From positions 1 through 33,999 of the forward strand of contig JAEDKI010000001.1 of assembly GCA_016295895.1 (NCBI GenBank): 33,999 nucleotides of DNA, written 5' to 3'. How positions within the stretch are numbered: position 1 is the stretch's first letter; the number at the start of each line of letters is the position of its first letter. Positions 16,017 through 24,899 of this stretch are shown one piece after another. The notes beneath the pieces were generated by a model. It ran no database searches and was not told the DNA's origin. It worked only from the letters and a program-made list of their open reading frames with translations. This DNA is from Clostridiaceae bacterium. GTDB taxonomy: Bacteria; Bacillota; Clostridia; Oscillospirales; Acutalibacteraceae. A program made the position numbers and the translations under genes.

Positions 16017-18401
16017 TTATTCTTCTTCAAGCTTTTCGGTCAATAAAGACTTTACCGAATGAGAAAGAAAAGATTTTTTGATTCTATTTGAATATTCCTG
16101 CTTATCGTTCAATTTTTTAAAAGGAAGATATTTTAATGTTTTCAGAATATTATTGCCCTGCAAGCGGGAGAAAACTTCAATAATCTTCTCTTTTTTATCG
16201 GCAGATTTTCGTCTGTAAGCATTTTTAATAACAATATTTGCCGAATTCTGCGCCGTAAAATCCATAACGGTCAAGCAGGCGTTTCCCGATTCGTCGGTGA
16301 ATAAATCATATCCGTCACATTCGGCTTTTTCAGGCTCAATATCCTTGAAAACAAATGTAATATTTCTTTTCTCGGGAATAACCGCAGTGTCTCCGACAGG
16401 TTGAGAAACCGAAACCGTCAATAAAGCCTTTCCTTCATCAAATTTGACAGAAAGATTTGTTACGGCATTATGCAAGTCATAATCTGTCTTTCCGTTATCT
16501 TCATAAAGAGAAAAACTGCCGTTACCTGAAAAAACAAGGATTTTCAGCTCTTTCGGGTTATTAACGCCGTTACCCTTGTCAGCCGAAAGAGGGATAATTG
16601 CGCCCTCTTTTGCAAGAACGGGTATGCTTTCAATCTCTCTGTTCAGCTCAAGTGTTTTACTGCCGATATATACCTCGCCCGTGAAAATATCTGTCCATCT
16701 GCCCTCGGGAATCCATGCTTTGACAGAACCGAATCCCGTTTTTTTGTCGTTTTTTGAAGTTATCGGGCAAACCATAAGTTCACTTCCGAACATATATTGA
16801 TTCGGAACGGAATATGCTTCCTTTTTGTCGGGATATGTATAATACATAGGCTCGCAAAGTGCAATCCCCTGCTTATGGGTTCTGTAATCCATGGTATAAA
16901 TATACGGAATCAATGAATGTCGCAGGCGAAGATATTTCTTTGCGGATTCGCAAATATCTTTTCTGTATTTCCACGGTTCTTTGCCGAGAAGGTCGTTTGC
17001 GGTTGAATGAAGCCTCAGAACAGGGCTGAAGGTCGCAAACTCAATCCAGCGAAGATAAAGCTCGTCATCTCTGATGCCGCCCATATGACCGCCGATATCA
17101 TGGCTCCACCAGGTGTAAGCGGCATTGGCGGCATTTGCGGTAAAATAAGGCTGAAAATCAAGCGTTTTCCAACTTATGTTTGTATCTCCCGAGAATCCGA
17201 GAGGATAACGGTGACTGCCCATGCCGCTGTATCTCGAAAGAATCAAAGGCATTCTGCCGTCCTCTCCGTTATCAAGAAAATGATAATGATTAAGAGGAAT
17301 CAGCGGGTCAAGACCGTCAACATCGCATTTTTTGCCCTGTTGCCAATCAATCCACCAAAAATCAACACCCTCACGCTCATAAGGCTTATGAAGCACATCA
17401 AAATAAGCGTTCCAGAATTTATCCGAACCGCAGACAAAAGGAATATCAGCTTTGCTTTCGGGGTCAATATCCATTGCTTTTGCCATTTCTTTATATTGGG
17501 TTTCAAAGAATCTCACGCCGTCGGCAGGATGAAGATTCAAAGTTATATGCAGGTTTTCTTCTTTGAGAGTTTTAAGGAATTTTTTGTAATCGGGGAACAG
17601 ATCGGTATCCCACGAATAACCCGTCCAGCCGCCTGTAATGGGATAAGATGAACCTATTCTGCTCTTATAATGAGTTCCGAACTGTTTATTCAGATCCGTC
17701 CAATGCCAATCCATATCAACGGTTGCAACGGTCAAGGGGATGTTTTCTCTCTTGAAACGAAGCATTAAATCAACATATTCCTTCTGGGTATATCGGTGAT
17801 ATCTGCTCCACCAGACGCCGAGGGCATATCTCGGAATCAACGGGGTACTTCCGCTGATTTTATAAAAATCGCAGATTGTCCGGCGGTAATCCTTCCCGTA
17901 GGCAAAAACATATAAATCTTTTCCGCCATTCTGACGAGCAACAAACTCACCGTTCCCGTTTATCAGAAAACTTTTGCTGTCATCAAGAACATAAACGCCG
18001 TTTTCGGTTATCAAGCCGTCATCAAGCTTCACTTTTCCGTTTGTCATATCAAGCGTTCTGCGTGTACCTTTTAGATTCTTTTCTTTTTTGCAGAATACCG
18101 TCTTTCCGTCTTTAATAAAACGAACGGAGAGAGGGCTGAGACTTTTTTTGATAACGGTAAGGTGAATATCCGATGTAGTAACAAAAATTTTACCGTTTTT
18201 TTCGGTTACCTCAAAATCAACGGGTTCAAATTTTCTGAACCAAACAGTCTGACTGGGTAAATCGGTATATTTTCCCTTTACCGACTGCTCAAGACGAATT
18301 AAGCGGGAAGTTAAAACCGATACTCTGTAACAGTCACCGAGGAATATTTGTTTTGAATCGGAAACGGAATCAGTTTTTGCCATCAAAGATTTTTTAAGCA
18401 T
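16017..18401 (-). CDS. Glycoside hydrolase family 31 alpha-glycosidase
   Basis: A 794-residue GH31 enzyme acting by retaining hydrolysis on alpha-glucosides, or possibly alpha-xylosides or alpha-galactosides. An N-terminal beta-sandwich precedes the barrel. The catalytic nucleophile is Asp352 in DFWWIDWQQG and the acid/base is Asp406 in GFSGDTNISW. WWSHDIGGHMGG and FSPVLRLHS are typical substrate-pocket segments. A C-terminal beta domain and a Lys/Arg-rich tail of about 75 residues follow; the tail is not standard and has no assignment. No signal peptide is seen, so it acts in the cytoplasm. The ATG at 18401 is preferred over a GTG at 18410 because the AGAGGG ribosome binding site would touch the GTG. 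It is monocistronic behind a perfect promoter. Confidence 0.92.
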   Translation of the reverse strand: MLKKSLMAKTDSVSDSKQIFLGDCYRVSVLTSRLIRLEQSVKGKYTDLPSQTVWFRKFEPVDFEVTEKNGKIFVTTSDIHLTVIKKSLSPLSVRFIKDGKTVFCKKEKNLKGTRRTLDMTNGKVKLDDGLITENGVYVLDDSKSFLINGNGEFVARQNGGKDLYVFAYGKDYRRTICDFYKISGSTPLIPRYALGVWWSRYHRYTQKEYVDLMLRFKRENIPLTVATVDMDWHWTDLNKQFGTHYKSRIGSSYPITGGWTGYSWDTDLFPDYKKFLKTLKEENLHITLNLHPADGVRFFETQYKEMAKAMDIDPESKADIPFVCGSDKFWNAYFDVLHKPYEREGVDFWWIDWQQGKKCDVDGLDPLIPLNHYHFLDNGEDGRMPLILSRYSGMGSHRYPLGFSGDTNISWKTLDFQPYFTANAANAAYTWWSHDIGGHMGGIRDDELYLRWIEFATFSPVLRLHSTANDLLGKEPWKYRKDICESAKKYLRLRHSLIPYIYTMDYRTHKQGIALCEPMYYTYPDKKEAYSVPNQYMFGSELMVCPITSKNDKKTGFGSVKAWIPEGRWTDIFTGEVYIGSKTLELNREIESIPVLAKEGAIIPLSADKGNGVNNPKELKILVFSGNGSFSLYEDNGKTDYDLHNAVTNLSVKFDEGKALLTVSVSQPVGDTAVIPEKRNITFVFKDIEPEKAECDGYDLFTDESGNACLTVMDFTAQNSANIVIKNAYRRKSADKKEKIIEVFSRLQGNNILKTLKYLPFKKLNDKQEYSNRIKKSFLSHSVKSLLTEKLEEE

Positions 18402-18443
18402 TTTCGCCACCCTCTCGGAATAGAAATAATATCCGTTGATTTT

Positions 18444-18472
18444 ATTATATTTTATTGAAACCGTCTTGTCAA
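18444..18472 (-). promoter_or_regulatory. Perfect consensus promoter of the GH31 gene
   Basis: On the minus strand TTGACA (18467-18472) and TATAAT (18444-18449) are both exact, with a 17-bp spacer, 43 bp upstream of the ATG. No operator-like dyad was recognised around it. Confidence 0.85.
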
Positions 18473-18501
18473 ATCAATAAAATGAAAATCGCAATTTTCC
18501 A

Positions 18502-18530
18502 TTGACTTTTTATCTGAAATGATATAAATT
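18502..18530 (+). promoter_or_regulatory. Probable promoter of tRNA-Gly
   Basis: TTGACT (18502-18507) is clear. The -10 is ambiguous within an AT-rich stretch: TAAATT at 18525-18530 has a 17-bp spacer, and TATAAA at 18523-18528 has a 15-bp spacer. Either places initiation roughly 10-15 bp before the tRNA. Confidence 0.5.
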
Positions 18531-18547
18531 ATATAATAACAACAGAT

Positions 18548-18621
18548 GCGGACATAGTTCATCGGTAGAACTTCGGCTTCCCAAGCCGATAAGGCGGGTT
18601 CGACTCCCGTTGTCCGCTCCA
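18548..18621 (+). tRNA. tRNA-Gly (anticodon CCC)
   Basis: A 74-nt cloverleaf with encoded CCA. The acceptor stem pairs GCGGACA (18548-18554) with TGTCCGC (18611-18617), followed by U73, usual for glycine tRNAs, and CCA. The anticodon arm is TCGGC-TTCCCAA-GCCGA, giving anticodon CCC for GGG codons. The T arm has the canonical GGTTCGA core. It stands alone rather than in a tRNA cluster. Confidence 0.97.
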
Positions 18622-18626
18622 TTTCT

Positions 18627-18656
18627 GACCTTTTGCATTTTTGCAGAAGGTCTTTT
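18627..18656 (+). terminator. Terminator after tRNA-Gly
   Basis: GACCTT (18627-18632) pairs with AAGGTC (18647-18652). TGCA pairs with TGCA inside the loop, and TTTT follows. It lies six bases after the tRNA 3' end. Confidence 0.85.
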
Positions 18657-18723
18657 ATATTCTTTGCTCAAGGCATAAGTAACAAATCATCTTATAATAA
18701 TGCAAAAATTTTATTCAAAATGC

Positions 18724-18752
18724 TTGACTTTAACTGATATTAGTCTTACAAT
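18724..18752 (+). promoter_or_regulatory. Promoter of the small secreted protein gene
   Basis: TTGACT (18724-18729) and TACAAT (18747-18752) with a 17-bp spacer. Transcription would begin near 18759, directly before the AGGAGG ribosome binding site. This fixes the ATG at 18775 as the start and excludes an ATG at 18700 that lies upstream of the promoter. Confidence 0.7.
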
Positions 18753-18774
18753 AAAGACAAAGGAGGCTGATAAC

Positions 18775-19632
18775 ATGAAAAAAATAATCAGCATTATTTT
18801 GGCAGCAATTCTCACCCTTTCCGTATTCTGTGTCAGCTCATTTGCCGCTGATACCAAAACCGGAGCTCTGCTCAATCAGCTCGTTGAAACAAAATCAATA
18901 AGCGTTGACCTTTCAGACGAGAATTTTAAGGGCAGCGGTCTTGATATTTCAGGCATTAAAGCATCGGCAAAAATTTATGACAAAGATGACGGAACCCGTT
19001 ATGTTAAAGCTGTTGTATCAGGAAAGCTAAAAGGAATCGATTTCAAGCTTTATGTCAACGAAGAAAATGTTAAGGTTTACATTCCTCTCTTAAGAATCTG
19101 CCTTAATATCAGCGAGTTTTTTGATGTTAACTCTCTTATCAATGAGTATCTTGAAGAATTAGATACATATCTTTCCTTGGCGGAATCGGATTATGCGGAT
19201 TATATCAAGCTTGCTTCAGCAGGAGAAAAAGATGTTGAAGGCTACGGAACGGTTTATGTTGAAACCTTTGTTCCCGACATAAGAGCATTGGCAGAAAAAG
19301 CAGTTGCCGAAGGTAGTCTTCAGCTCCCTGAGGGTGAAAGCATTGAAAATATGACAGAAGAGGAAATCATAGAATATCTTACTTCTGCCGCCCCAGACCT
19401 TGTTGCCGCTGCAGGTTCAAGCATTGATTTCTATTACAGAGACGATAAGCTTGTTGGCTTTAAGGGCACTATTGTTGATGAAAACGGCGAAGTGAAAACT
19501 GTTGACTCTTCAAGCGAAATCAAAATCAATTCTATTACTTCAGGCGTTGATGACAAAGTATTTAAAGCCCCCTCGTTATATATTGATATAACCGGATTCG
19601 TAAAGCTTATTCTCAGATTTATTGCCGATTAA
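18775..19632 (+). CDS. Secreted protein of unknown function
   Basis: A 285-residue exported protein I do not recognise. Residues 1-24 form a clear signal peptide (KK, hydrophobic core, SSFA-AD). There is no lipobox cysteine, so it is probably released rather than lipidated. The mature part is acidic and has alternating hydrophobic strands (SGKLKGIDFKLYVNEENVKVYIPLLRICLNI), a helical acidic middle, and a pattern ending in a hydrophobic C-terminal helix-like stretch (LYIDITGFVKLILRFIAD). The strand-rich layout with GTVYVETF and SIDFYYRDDKLVGFKGT vaguely resembles LolA/LppX-like or DUF4412-type beta folds, but that is only an impression. It is monocistronic between its own promoter and a strong terminator. 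Confidence 0.8.
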   Translation: MKKIISIILAAILTLSVFCVSSFAADTKTGALLNQLVETKSISVDLSDENFKGSGLDISGIKASAKIYDKDDGTRYVKAVVSGKLKGIDFKLYVNEENVKVYIPLLRICLNISEFFDVNSLINEYLEELDTYLSLAESDYADYIKLASAGEKDVEGYGTVYVETFVPDIRALAEKAVAEGSLQLPEGESIENMTEEEIIEYLTSAAPDLVAAAGSSIDFYYRDDKLVGFKGTIVDENGEVKTVDSSSEIKINSITSGVDDKVFKAPSLYIDITGFVKLILRFIAD

Positions 19633-19644
19633 AATAATAATTTT

Positions 19645-19674
19645 GCCGCAGTCTTTCGGGACTGCGGCTTTTTT
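19645..19674 (+). terminator. Terminator after the secreted-protein gene
   Basis: A perfect 9-bp stem, GCCGCAGTC (19645-19653) with GACTGCGGC (19660-19668), a 6-base loop and six T residues. It reaches the stop codon of the convergent helicase gene. There is no T run on the minus strand, so the helicase transcript may use it only weakly. Confidence 0.9.
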
Positions 19675-21907
19675 AATTATATTGACTCCAGCTTCTGATT
19701 CTTGCTTTCATTTCGTCTATTCCGAGAATTCCGTAAGCAAAGCCTTTTCTTATCAGCTCATCGGGTAAAAACTCATCGTATTTCTCAAAATACGGAATTT
19801 CATTGGGATAAACAAGCTCCATGGGGTCAAGCGGTTCTTTTTCCGCTTCTGCAAGTACTCTGAAAAATTCTTCTTTATCGGCTTTCATTTTGAACTGAAT
19901 AAAATAAGGTCTTGATTTGTCAAGCCCCGTGATGCCGAGCCTTTCGGCGCATTTGACTTTTAAAAATCTTTCCATGGCAAGAAAAGCATAAGTGCCGAGC
20001 CACGGAAAAAGGCACCACATGTCACCGCCCAGACAAATCAGAGGTTCATCGGCAACACCTGAATTCCGAGCGGTATGCCGAGCGTTTTCAAGCCTTGCAA
20101 CAGCGTTTCTCATAAGATAAGGGTAAGATTTATCCTCCCGCAAAACCTGCCTCATGCGCTCAAGAACCTTTGTGTTAATATCTCCGGGGCATTCGCCGAA
20201 GTAAGCCGGAACTTTGCCCTTAACCTGTTCGCAATATACAAGGCGGCGTTTATGGTCGATTTCTTCAACAATCCAGACATGACCTGCAAGAGCGATTTTT
20301 TCACCAACGGGCGGCGGCATAACGATAGTGCCAAGCTCCTGTGAACCCCAGCGGACCGTATATTCTTCGTTTTCTTTAAAAACTGCATAAAACTTGAAAG
20401 TGTTTATCTGTCTTTCTCCTGCAAGGCCAACTATCAATCCGCCCTGCTCGGTTCTCTGCAAATGCTCTGTTTCAAGCAAATGGCGAAGCAATAATCTGAA
20501 ATCATCCTGAGAAATGCGATGAAAATAACTGAGCGAAAGCACTCTTGAGGCAAGTGCCGCAGGTGACATTTCTCCGCATGACGCAAGCGTACTCATTGTT
20601 TGATGATAAAGCAGGCTGAATGGCAGTCTGTCAAGCTTCGGCGGCTCGACCCAGCGTTCTTCAAGATATAACTGAACAAGTGCAATGCCTTGCAAAAGTT
20701 TCCATGGGACGGTTGTCGGGAGCAAAGCCCGTGGTTCAGGCTGTTCCTCACGCATTACAAACCACATCTCGGGCGGCATATCCCGCCTGCCCGTGCGCCC
20801 CATACGCTGAAGAAAAGACGAAACCATGAACGGCGCATCAATCTGAAACGCTCTTTCAAGCCTGCCGATATCTATTCCAAGCTCAAGGGTTGCTGTTGTA
20901 ACCGTAGTACAGTTTTGCGAATCATCCTTCATTACCGCTTCGGCGGTTTCTCTGAATGAAGCAGAAAGATTGCCGTGATGAATCAGGAATCTGTCGGGCT
21001 CGTTCTTTGCTTCACAATATTGACGCAACGTGGTTGTTACAGCCTCGCATTCTTCCCTTGAATTCACAAAAACAAGGCACTTTTTGCCTCTCGTATGTTC
21101 AAAAATATAACCCATTCCCGGATCGGCATTATCGGGGGCTTTATCGGTTGCAATATCAAGCTCAGGCAAGGAATTATTTCCTTCCTTATCCTGCGATGCC
21201 TGAGGCCCGTTAATGTAAAAATGTTCCATTGAAAGCCGCCATTTTATGCCTTTTGCTTCAATTTTCGGAATTTGTGTATTTCTTCCCGTTCCGCTTGAAA
21301 GAAATTTACCCGTTGATTCAAGATCGCCGATTGTTGCCGAAAGGCCGATTCTGCGTGGGTTAACTCCCGCAAGCTTTGACAGCCTTTCAATCAGACAAAG
21401 CGTCTGCCCTCCCCTGTCGCCACGCATGAGGGAATGAACCTCATCAATAACAATAAAGCGCAAATCTCCGAAAAGCTTCGGGATATAAGAATGTTTATGC
21501 AAAAGCAGGGCTTCAAGAGATTCGGGAGTTATCTGAAGGATACCCGACGGATTTTTCAGCATTTTATTCTTATGCGACTGCGGAACATCGCCGTGCCAAT
21601 GCCAGACGGGAATATTCGCCTCGGCGCAAAGTTCGTTAAGTCTCATAAACTGATCGTTAATCAGGGCTTTCAAAGGACCGATATAAATAGCGCCGACAGA
21701 TCGGGGCATATCTTCCGAAAACAGAGTCAGAATCGGAAAAAACGCCGCTTCTGTCTTGCCTGAGGCAGTTGACGCAGAGAGCAAAACATTATCATCGGTA
21801 TTGAATATGGCGTCAGCGGCGGCAACCTGAATTGCCCTGAGAGATTCCCAATTATTTCTGTAAATGAAATCCTGAACGAACGGCGCATATCTGTCAAAAA
21901 TACTCAT
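19673..21907 (-). CDS. Lhr-like DEAD/DEAH superfamily II helicase of the TerB/ATPase operon
   Basis: A 744-residue SF2 helicase. Walker A is ASTASGKTEA (Lys51). Motif Ia is GPLKALINDQ, motif II is DEVH (155-158), followed by SLMRGDRGGQ as in Lhr-type enzymes, and motif III is LSAT. The second RecA domain has LVFVNSREECE, TTATLELGIDIGRLE and QRMGRTGRR, all intact. An Lhr-like C-terminal extension of about 300 residues follows. It probably translocates on DNA or unwinds it. The gene is last in a three-gene operon, 9 bp after a BREX-type ATPase; the same helicase class appears with BREX and Pgl systems. Its partner set here is different, so its function is inferred to be DNA processing or defence. 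An AGGTG ribosome binding site is present. Confidence 0.88.
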   Translation of the reverse strand: MSIFDRYAPFVQDFIYRNNWESLRAIQVAAADAIFNTDDNVLLSASTASGKTEAAFFPILTLFSEDMPRSVGAIYIGPLKALINDQFMRLNELCAEANIPVWHWHGDVPQSHKNKMLKNPSGILQITPESLEALLLHKHSYIPKLFGDLRFIVIDEVHSLMRGDRGGQTLCLIERLSKLAGVNPRRIGLSATIGDLESTGKFLSSGTGRNTQIPKIEAKGIKWRLSMEHFYINGPQASQDKEGNNSLPELDIATDKAPDNADPGMGYIFEHTRGKKCLVFVNSREECEAVTTTLRQYCEAKNEPDRFLIHHGNLSASFRETAEAVMKDDSQNCTTVTTATLELGIDIGRLERAFQIDAPFMVSSFLQRMGRTGRRDMPPEMWFVMREEQPEPRALLPTTVPWKLLQGIALVQLYLEERWVEPPKLDRLPFSLLYHQTMSTLASCGEMSPAALASRVLSLSYFHRISQDDFRLLLRHLLETEHLQRTEQGGLIVGLAGERQINTFKFYAVFKENEEYTVRWGSQELGTIVMPPPVGEKIALAGHVWIVEEIDHKRRLVYCEQVKGKVPAYFGECPGDINTKVLERMRQVLREDKSYPYLMRNAVARLENARHTARNSGVADEPLICLGGDMWCLFPWLGTYAFLAMERFLKVKCAERLGITGLDKSRPYFIQFKMKADKEEFFRVLAEAEKEPLDPMELVYPNEIPYFEKYDEFLPDELIRKGFAYGILGIDEMKARIRSWSQYN

Positions 21908-21916
21908 TTTTTCACC

Positions 21917-23236
21917 TTATATTTCAAATTCGGCAAATGCATCGTCAACAGCATCGTCTGAATCAATCTGCGATTTTGCAAAATCAAAGCTTTCGGAATT
22001 CAAAAGCTCCGTAACCTTAATCTGCGGATTCTGACAGACAATATTAAGAAGTTCAATGAAATCACGGATTACCTCTCTCGGCGTGATGTTACTGTCTGCG
22101 CCGATTCTGCCGAGTTCAATTTTAATGAAATTAATTAAATCATCCTGAGAAAGCTTCTGTTCATATTCAAACAGCGTTGCATGAATATCCGCAAGCTTTT
22201 CAATCAGAACAAGAAGTTCTTCATTCGTCAGCGGCTGAAGCTTGATTACCGGCGCAAGCATATCCTTAACGCCCTCCCTGCCGAATCTGCCCTCCGACAG
22301 CCTTGAACGCAGAGCCTCATAGCTGTAAACTCCCCGTCTTGTGTCTTCAATACATTGCGGAGTGCCGCACATTATTATGCCGAGATGAGACGCTTTCCCC
22401 TGCAAGGTGTCATTATACATTGTCAATATTTTTTCATAATTATACTGCCTTGTAATTGAATTAGGTATTTTATAAATATTAACAAGCTCGTCAATAAGAA
22501 TAAGCAAACCGTTATATCCCGCTTTTTTCAGAAAAGCCGCAAAAAGCTTGATATATTCATACCAATCATCGTCGGTGATGATGATATTAACGCCGAGTTC
22601 GGCTTTTGCCTCGGTTTTAGTGGCGTATTCTCCCCTGAACCACTTAACAACTCTTGCTTTATTTTCATCATTTCCGTCAACATAAGATCTGTAATAAACG
22701 GTCAGAAGCTTTGCAAAGTCAAAGCCGTGAACCATTTCGCTCAGAGAATTTACAACTTCATATATCTTTTTCTCAACAAGCTTTGAAAATTCTGGAGCGT
22801 TGATATCAAGCCCGCTTTCAGCAGCAGTTTCGCTCTGAACGCTGCTTATCCAGCGATCAAGAATCAAGGTCAGCGCACCGCCCTCGGGTCTTGTTTTTGT
22901 TGAAATGTTGCAGATAAGCTCTTTATAAGTTGCCAAGCCCTGCCCCTTTGTTCCCTGAAGCCGTCTTTCGGGCGAAAGATCGGCATCGGCAACAACAAAG
23001 TTTCTGTCCATAACATAATTTCTGATCGTCTGAAGCAAAAAGCTTTTGCCGCTTCCGTAGCGGCCGACAATGAAGCGAAAGCTCGCACCGCCCTCTGAAA
23101 TTATATCAACATCATGCAGCAAGGCATTGATTTCCGTCTCTCTGCCGACGGTTATATAAGGCAGACCTATTCTCGGAACAACTCCGCCTTTAAGAGAATT
23201 TATAACGACCGATGCAATTCTTTTAGGTATTTTCAT
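21917..23236 (-). CDS. BREX-type ATP-binding protein (DUF2791, BrxC/BrxD-like)
   Basis: A 439-residue AAA+-like ATPase. The N-terminus has the DUF2791 pattern VINSLKGGVVPRIGLPYITVGRETEI, then Walker A VGRYGSGKSFLL (Lys64) and a Walker B-like LLILIDELVNI near residue 250. The segment RRGVYSYEALRSRL and a C-terminal winged-helix-like region (NITPREVIRDFIELLNI) also fit the family. This family includes BrxD of BREX type 2 and shorter relatives in other operons. The gene overlaps the TerB gene by four bases (ATGA) and precedes the helicase gene by 9 bp, so the three proteins are probably made in fixed ratio and may form a complex. Nothing suggests inactivation. Confidence 0.85.
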   Translation of the reverse strand: MKIPKRIASVVINSLKGGVVPRIGLPYITVGRETEINALLHDVDIISEGGASFRFIVGRYGSGKSFLLQTIRNYVMDRNFVVADADLSPERRLQGTKGQGLATYKELICNISTKTRPEGGALTLILDRWISSVQSETAAESGLDINAPEFSKLVEKKIYEVVNSLSEMVHGFDFAKLLTVYYRSYVDGNDENKARVVKWFRGEYATKTEAKAELGVNIIITDDDWYEYIKLFAAFLKKAGYNGLLILIDELVNIYKIPNSITRQYNYEKILTMYNDTLQGKASHLGIIMCGTPQCIEDTRRGVYSYEALRSRLSEGRFGREGVKDMLAPVIKLQPLTNEELLVLIEKLADIHATLFEYEQKLSQDDLINFIKIELGRIGADSNITPREVIRDFIELLNIVCQNPQIKVTELLNSESFDFAKSQIDSDDAVDDAFAEFEI

Positions 23237-24717
23237 TCGGATATGATTCCTTTCAGTTCATCAATATAATCTTCTGTTAATTCGGGCATATCGCCGTCAA
23301 AAATAATCGCCGTGTCTCCGATCAGGTCAAACAGCTTTTCATTGACGGAATCAGCAACTACAGATAAAAGCATTCCGCTCTCTTTGATAACCTGAGCATA
23401 GCTTCTCCCGTAAAGCAAGCACTGCATAAATCTGTATTCCGTATCGTTAAGCGGCGAATCATTTTTGATTTCTTCGGGTTTCTGAACCATCTTGATTTCC
23501 ACGGGTTCAGGAAGCTCATCGTCAACAATAAGCTTGTTTTTGGTAACCTCGGAAACAGCCCTGATTTCACCGAGCTTTGAAACATCGATTTCAATTCTCT
23601 TTGCCGCTTCTTTTTTCTTATTCAAGAAATATCTGTCAATCTCGTTTTCGATAATTTTCAAAATTGTTTTCGGGCAGTCAACGGGCTTGAGCGGAAAACG
23701 GTAACCGAGTTTCTTTCTGAGAGCAGAATCCGTATTTTTTATTATTGAGCTGAGCTTTTGGTTTTTATTTCTGGAAAAATAAAGCTTCCTGCAATACCAC
23801 ACTCCGTTTTTGCAGGAATATTGCAAAGCATCATTGAATTTATATATATAATCCTCATGCTCAATTCTGTCATAAAAAACTGCTCCGGAAAAAATCTGAT
23901 ATCTCATAGTCTGAATTCTGCCGAATAGATATTCATAAAACGGCGATTTTCTTTTTTCCTCAAAATAAACTGTTATTGCTCTGATTACCGAGCAAACAAC
24001 AGCCTTGAACAGGTCGGGATTATCTCTGTAAAATTTTGAATTAACGGCGTTGTTTGATGAAAGAAAACAGAGCGAATCAAAAAGCTCTGAATCATCACGG
24101 GTTCTGCAATTTATAAGCAAATCTAACGATTCATCAAAATAATCGTATATAAACTCATCTGCAAGCGATTTATCAAGATTATAATAAACTATATAATCTA
24201 TTATCCAATGGGCGGCATAGAGCGTTACCGTGCCGTTAAATTTTCTGTATGCTTCGCAGAAAGCTTTTATCTTTTTTAATCCGTCCTCGGGAGATTCAAC
24301 TCCGATTTGATTGAGCAATTCGCATATATAGACAGCGGCAAAAGAATCGCTTGTTTCGTTTATTATTCCGTGTCTGACATCCGTTCTCCAAGAAAAATAT
24401 CCTCTGAGCTGGGCGTTGCTCATGGAACGGTAGGTCGGCATAAAAGCCGAAAACGAGCCTTTGAAATCATATGAATCCTCAAAATCTTCCATAAACACCG
24501 CCTGTTTATAAAAGGTTTCGTCAATCCCGTCAGATGAATAAAAGCTTGAAACGGCAAGCTTTTTCATCTCAACATATTTTTGGGGAAGGTAATTATTCAT
24601 TTTTGAAGCAACTTTAATTATCGGCTCATCGCCATAAACTTTGTCGCTGAAGCTTCTGCTTTTTGAAAGCTTTTCATCATTGATAATCAAATTAATGATA
24701 TCATTGACATCAGACAC
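23233..24717 (-). CDS. TerB-N/TerB-C domain protein, first gene of the operon
   Basis: A 494-residue protein. The TerB-N region (about residues 45-235) contains QLRGYFSWRTDVRHG and AAVYICELLNQIGV, characteristic of TerB_N. A less conserved helical middle follows. The C-terminal 75 residues (LNDTEYRFMQCLLYG to DGDMPELTEDYIDELKGI) match TerB_C. These domains were linked computationally to tellurite/stress systems and DNA-processing neighbourhoods; their biochemical role is unknown, though TerB cores bind metal. The GTG at 24717 is chosen as start because AAGGG lies 7-8 bases upstream and a TTGAAT-17-TATAAT promoter ends just before it. A TTG at 24810 and an ATG at 24783 lie upstream of that promoter, and the TTG falls inside a terminator. 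Confidence 0.85.
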   Translation of the reverse strand: MSDVNDIINLIINDEKLSKSRSFSDKVYGDEPIIKVASKMNNYLPQKYVEMKKLAVSSFYSSDGIDETFYKQAVFMEDFEDSYDFKGSFSAFMPTYRSMSNAQLRGYFSWRTDVRHGIINETSDSFAAVYICELLNQIGVESPEDGLKKIKAFCEAYRKFNGTVTLYAAHWIIDYIVYYNLDKSLADEFIYDYFDESLDLLINCRTRDDSELFDSLCFLSSNNAVNSKFYRDNPDLFKAVVCSVIRAITVYFEEKRKSPFYEYLFGRIQTMRYQIFSGAVFYDRIEHEDYIYKFNDALQYSCKNGVWYCRKLYFSRNKNQKLSSIIKNTDSALRKKLGYRFPLKPVDCPKTILKIIENEIDRYFLNKKKEAAKRIEIDVSKLGEIRAVSEVTKNKLIVDDELPEPVEIKMVQKPEEIKNDSPLNDTEYRFMQCLLYGRSYAQVIKESGMLLSVVADSVNEKLFDLIGDTAIIFDGDMPELTEDYIDELKGIISE

Positions 24718-24739
24718 ATAATCACCGCCCTTTTCGTTT

Positions 24740-24768
24740 ATTATAGCAACTATTGATTCATAATTCAA
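24740..24768 (-). promoter_or_regulatory. Promoter of the TerB-ATPase-helicase operon
   Basis: On the minus strand TTGAAT (24763-24768) and TATAAT (24740-24745) with a 17-bp spacer. Transcription would begin near 24733, leaving a leader of about 16 nt with an AAGGG ribosome binding site before the GTG start. It makes the operon an independent unit. Confidence 0.75.
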
Positions 24769-24800
24769 TAGATTTCCGAACATTTGTGCTTTATTTTTGC

Positions 24801-24837
24801 AAAAAAGCAAAGGCTGAGCTAATCACTCAGCCTTTGC
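24801..24837 (-). terminator. Terminator after the LRR surface-protein gene
   Basis: A perfect 12-bp stem (24807-24818 with 24826-24837), a 7-base loop, and six T residues on the minus strand (complement of 24801-24806). It separates the LRR gene from the TerB operon. Confidence 0.92.
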
Positions 24838-24899
24838 AAAGAATCAGACTGCGGGGTTAAAGCGGAACTGTTCTCTTTCAGGATAGTTTTCCGATTTTT

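Noticed and set aside
17007..17651. 214-codon open frame on the plus strand inside the GH31 gene
   Set aside because: It is antisense to an intact GH31 catalytic domain, has no ribosome binding site or recognisable domain, and its composition follows from the opposite strand.
19673..24768. Complete BREX system
   Set aside because: Only ATPase and helicase relatives are present; PglZ phosphatase, PglX methyltransferase, BrxA/BrxB and full-length BrxC are absent, and TerB is not a BREX core part.
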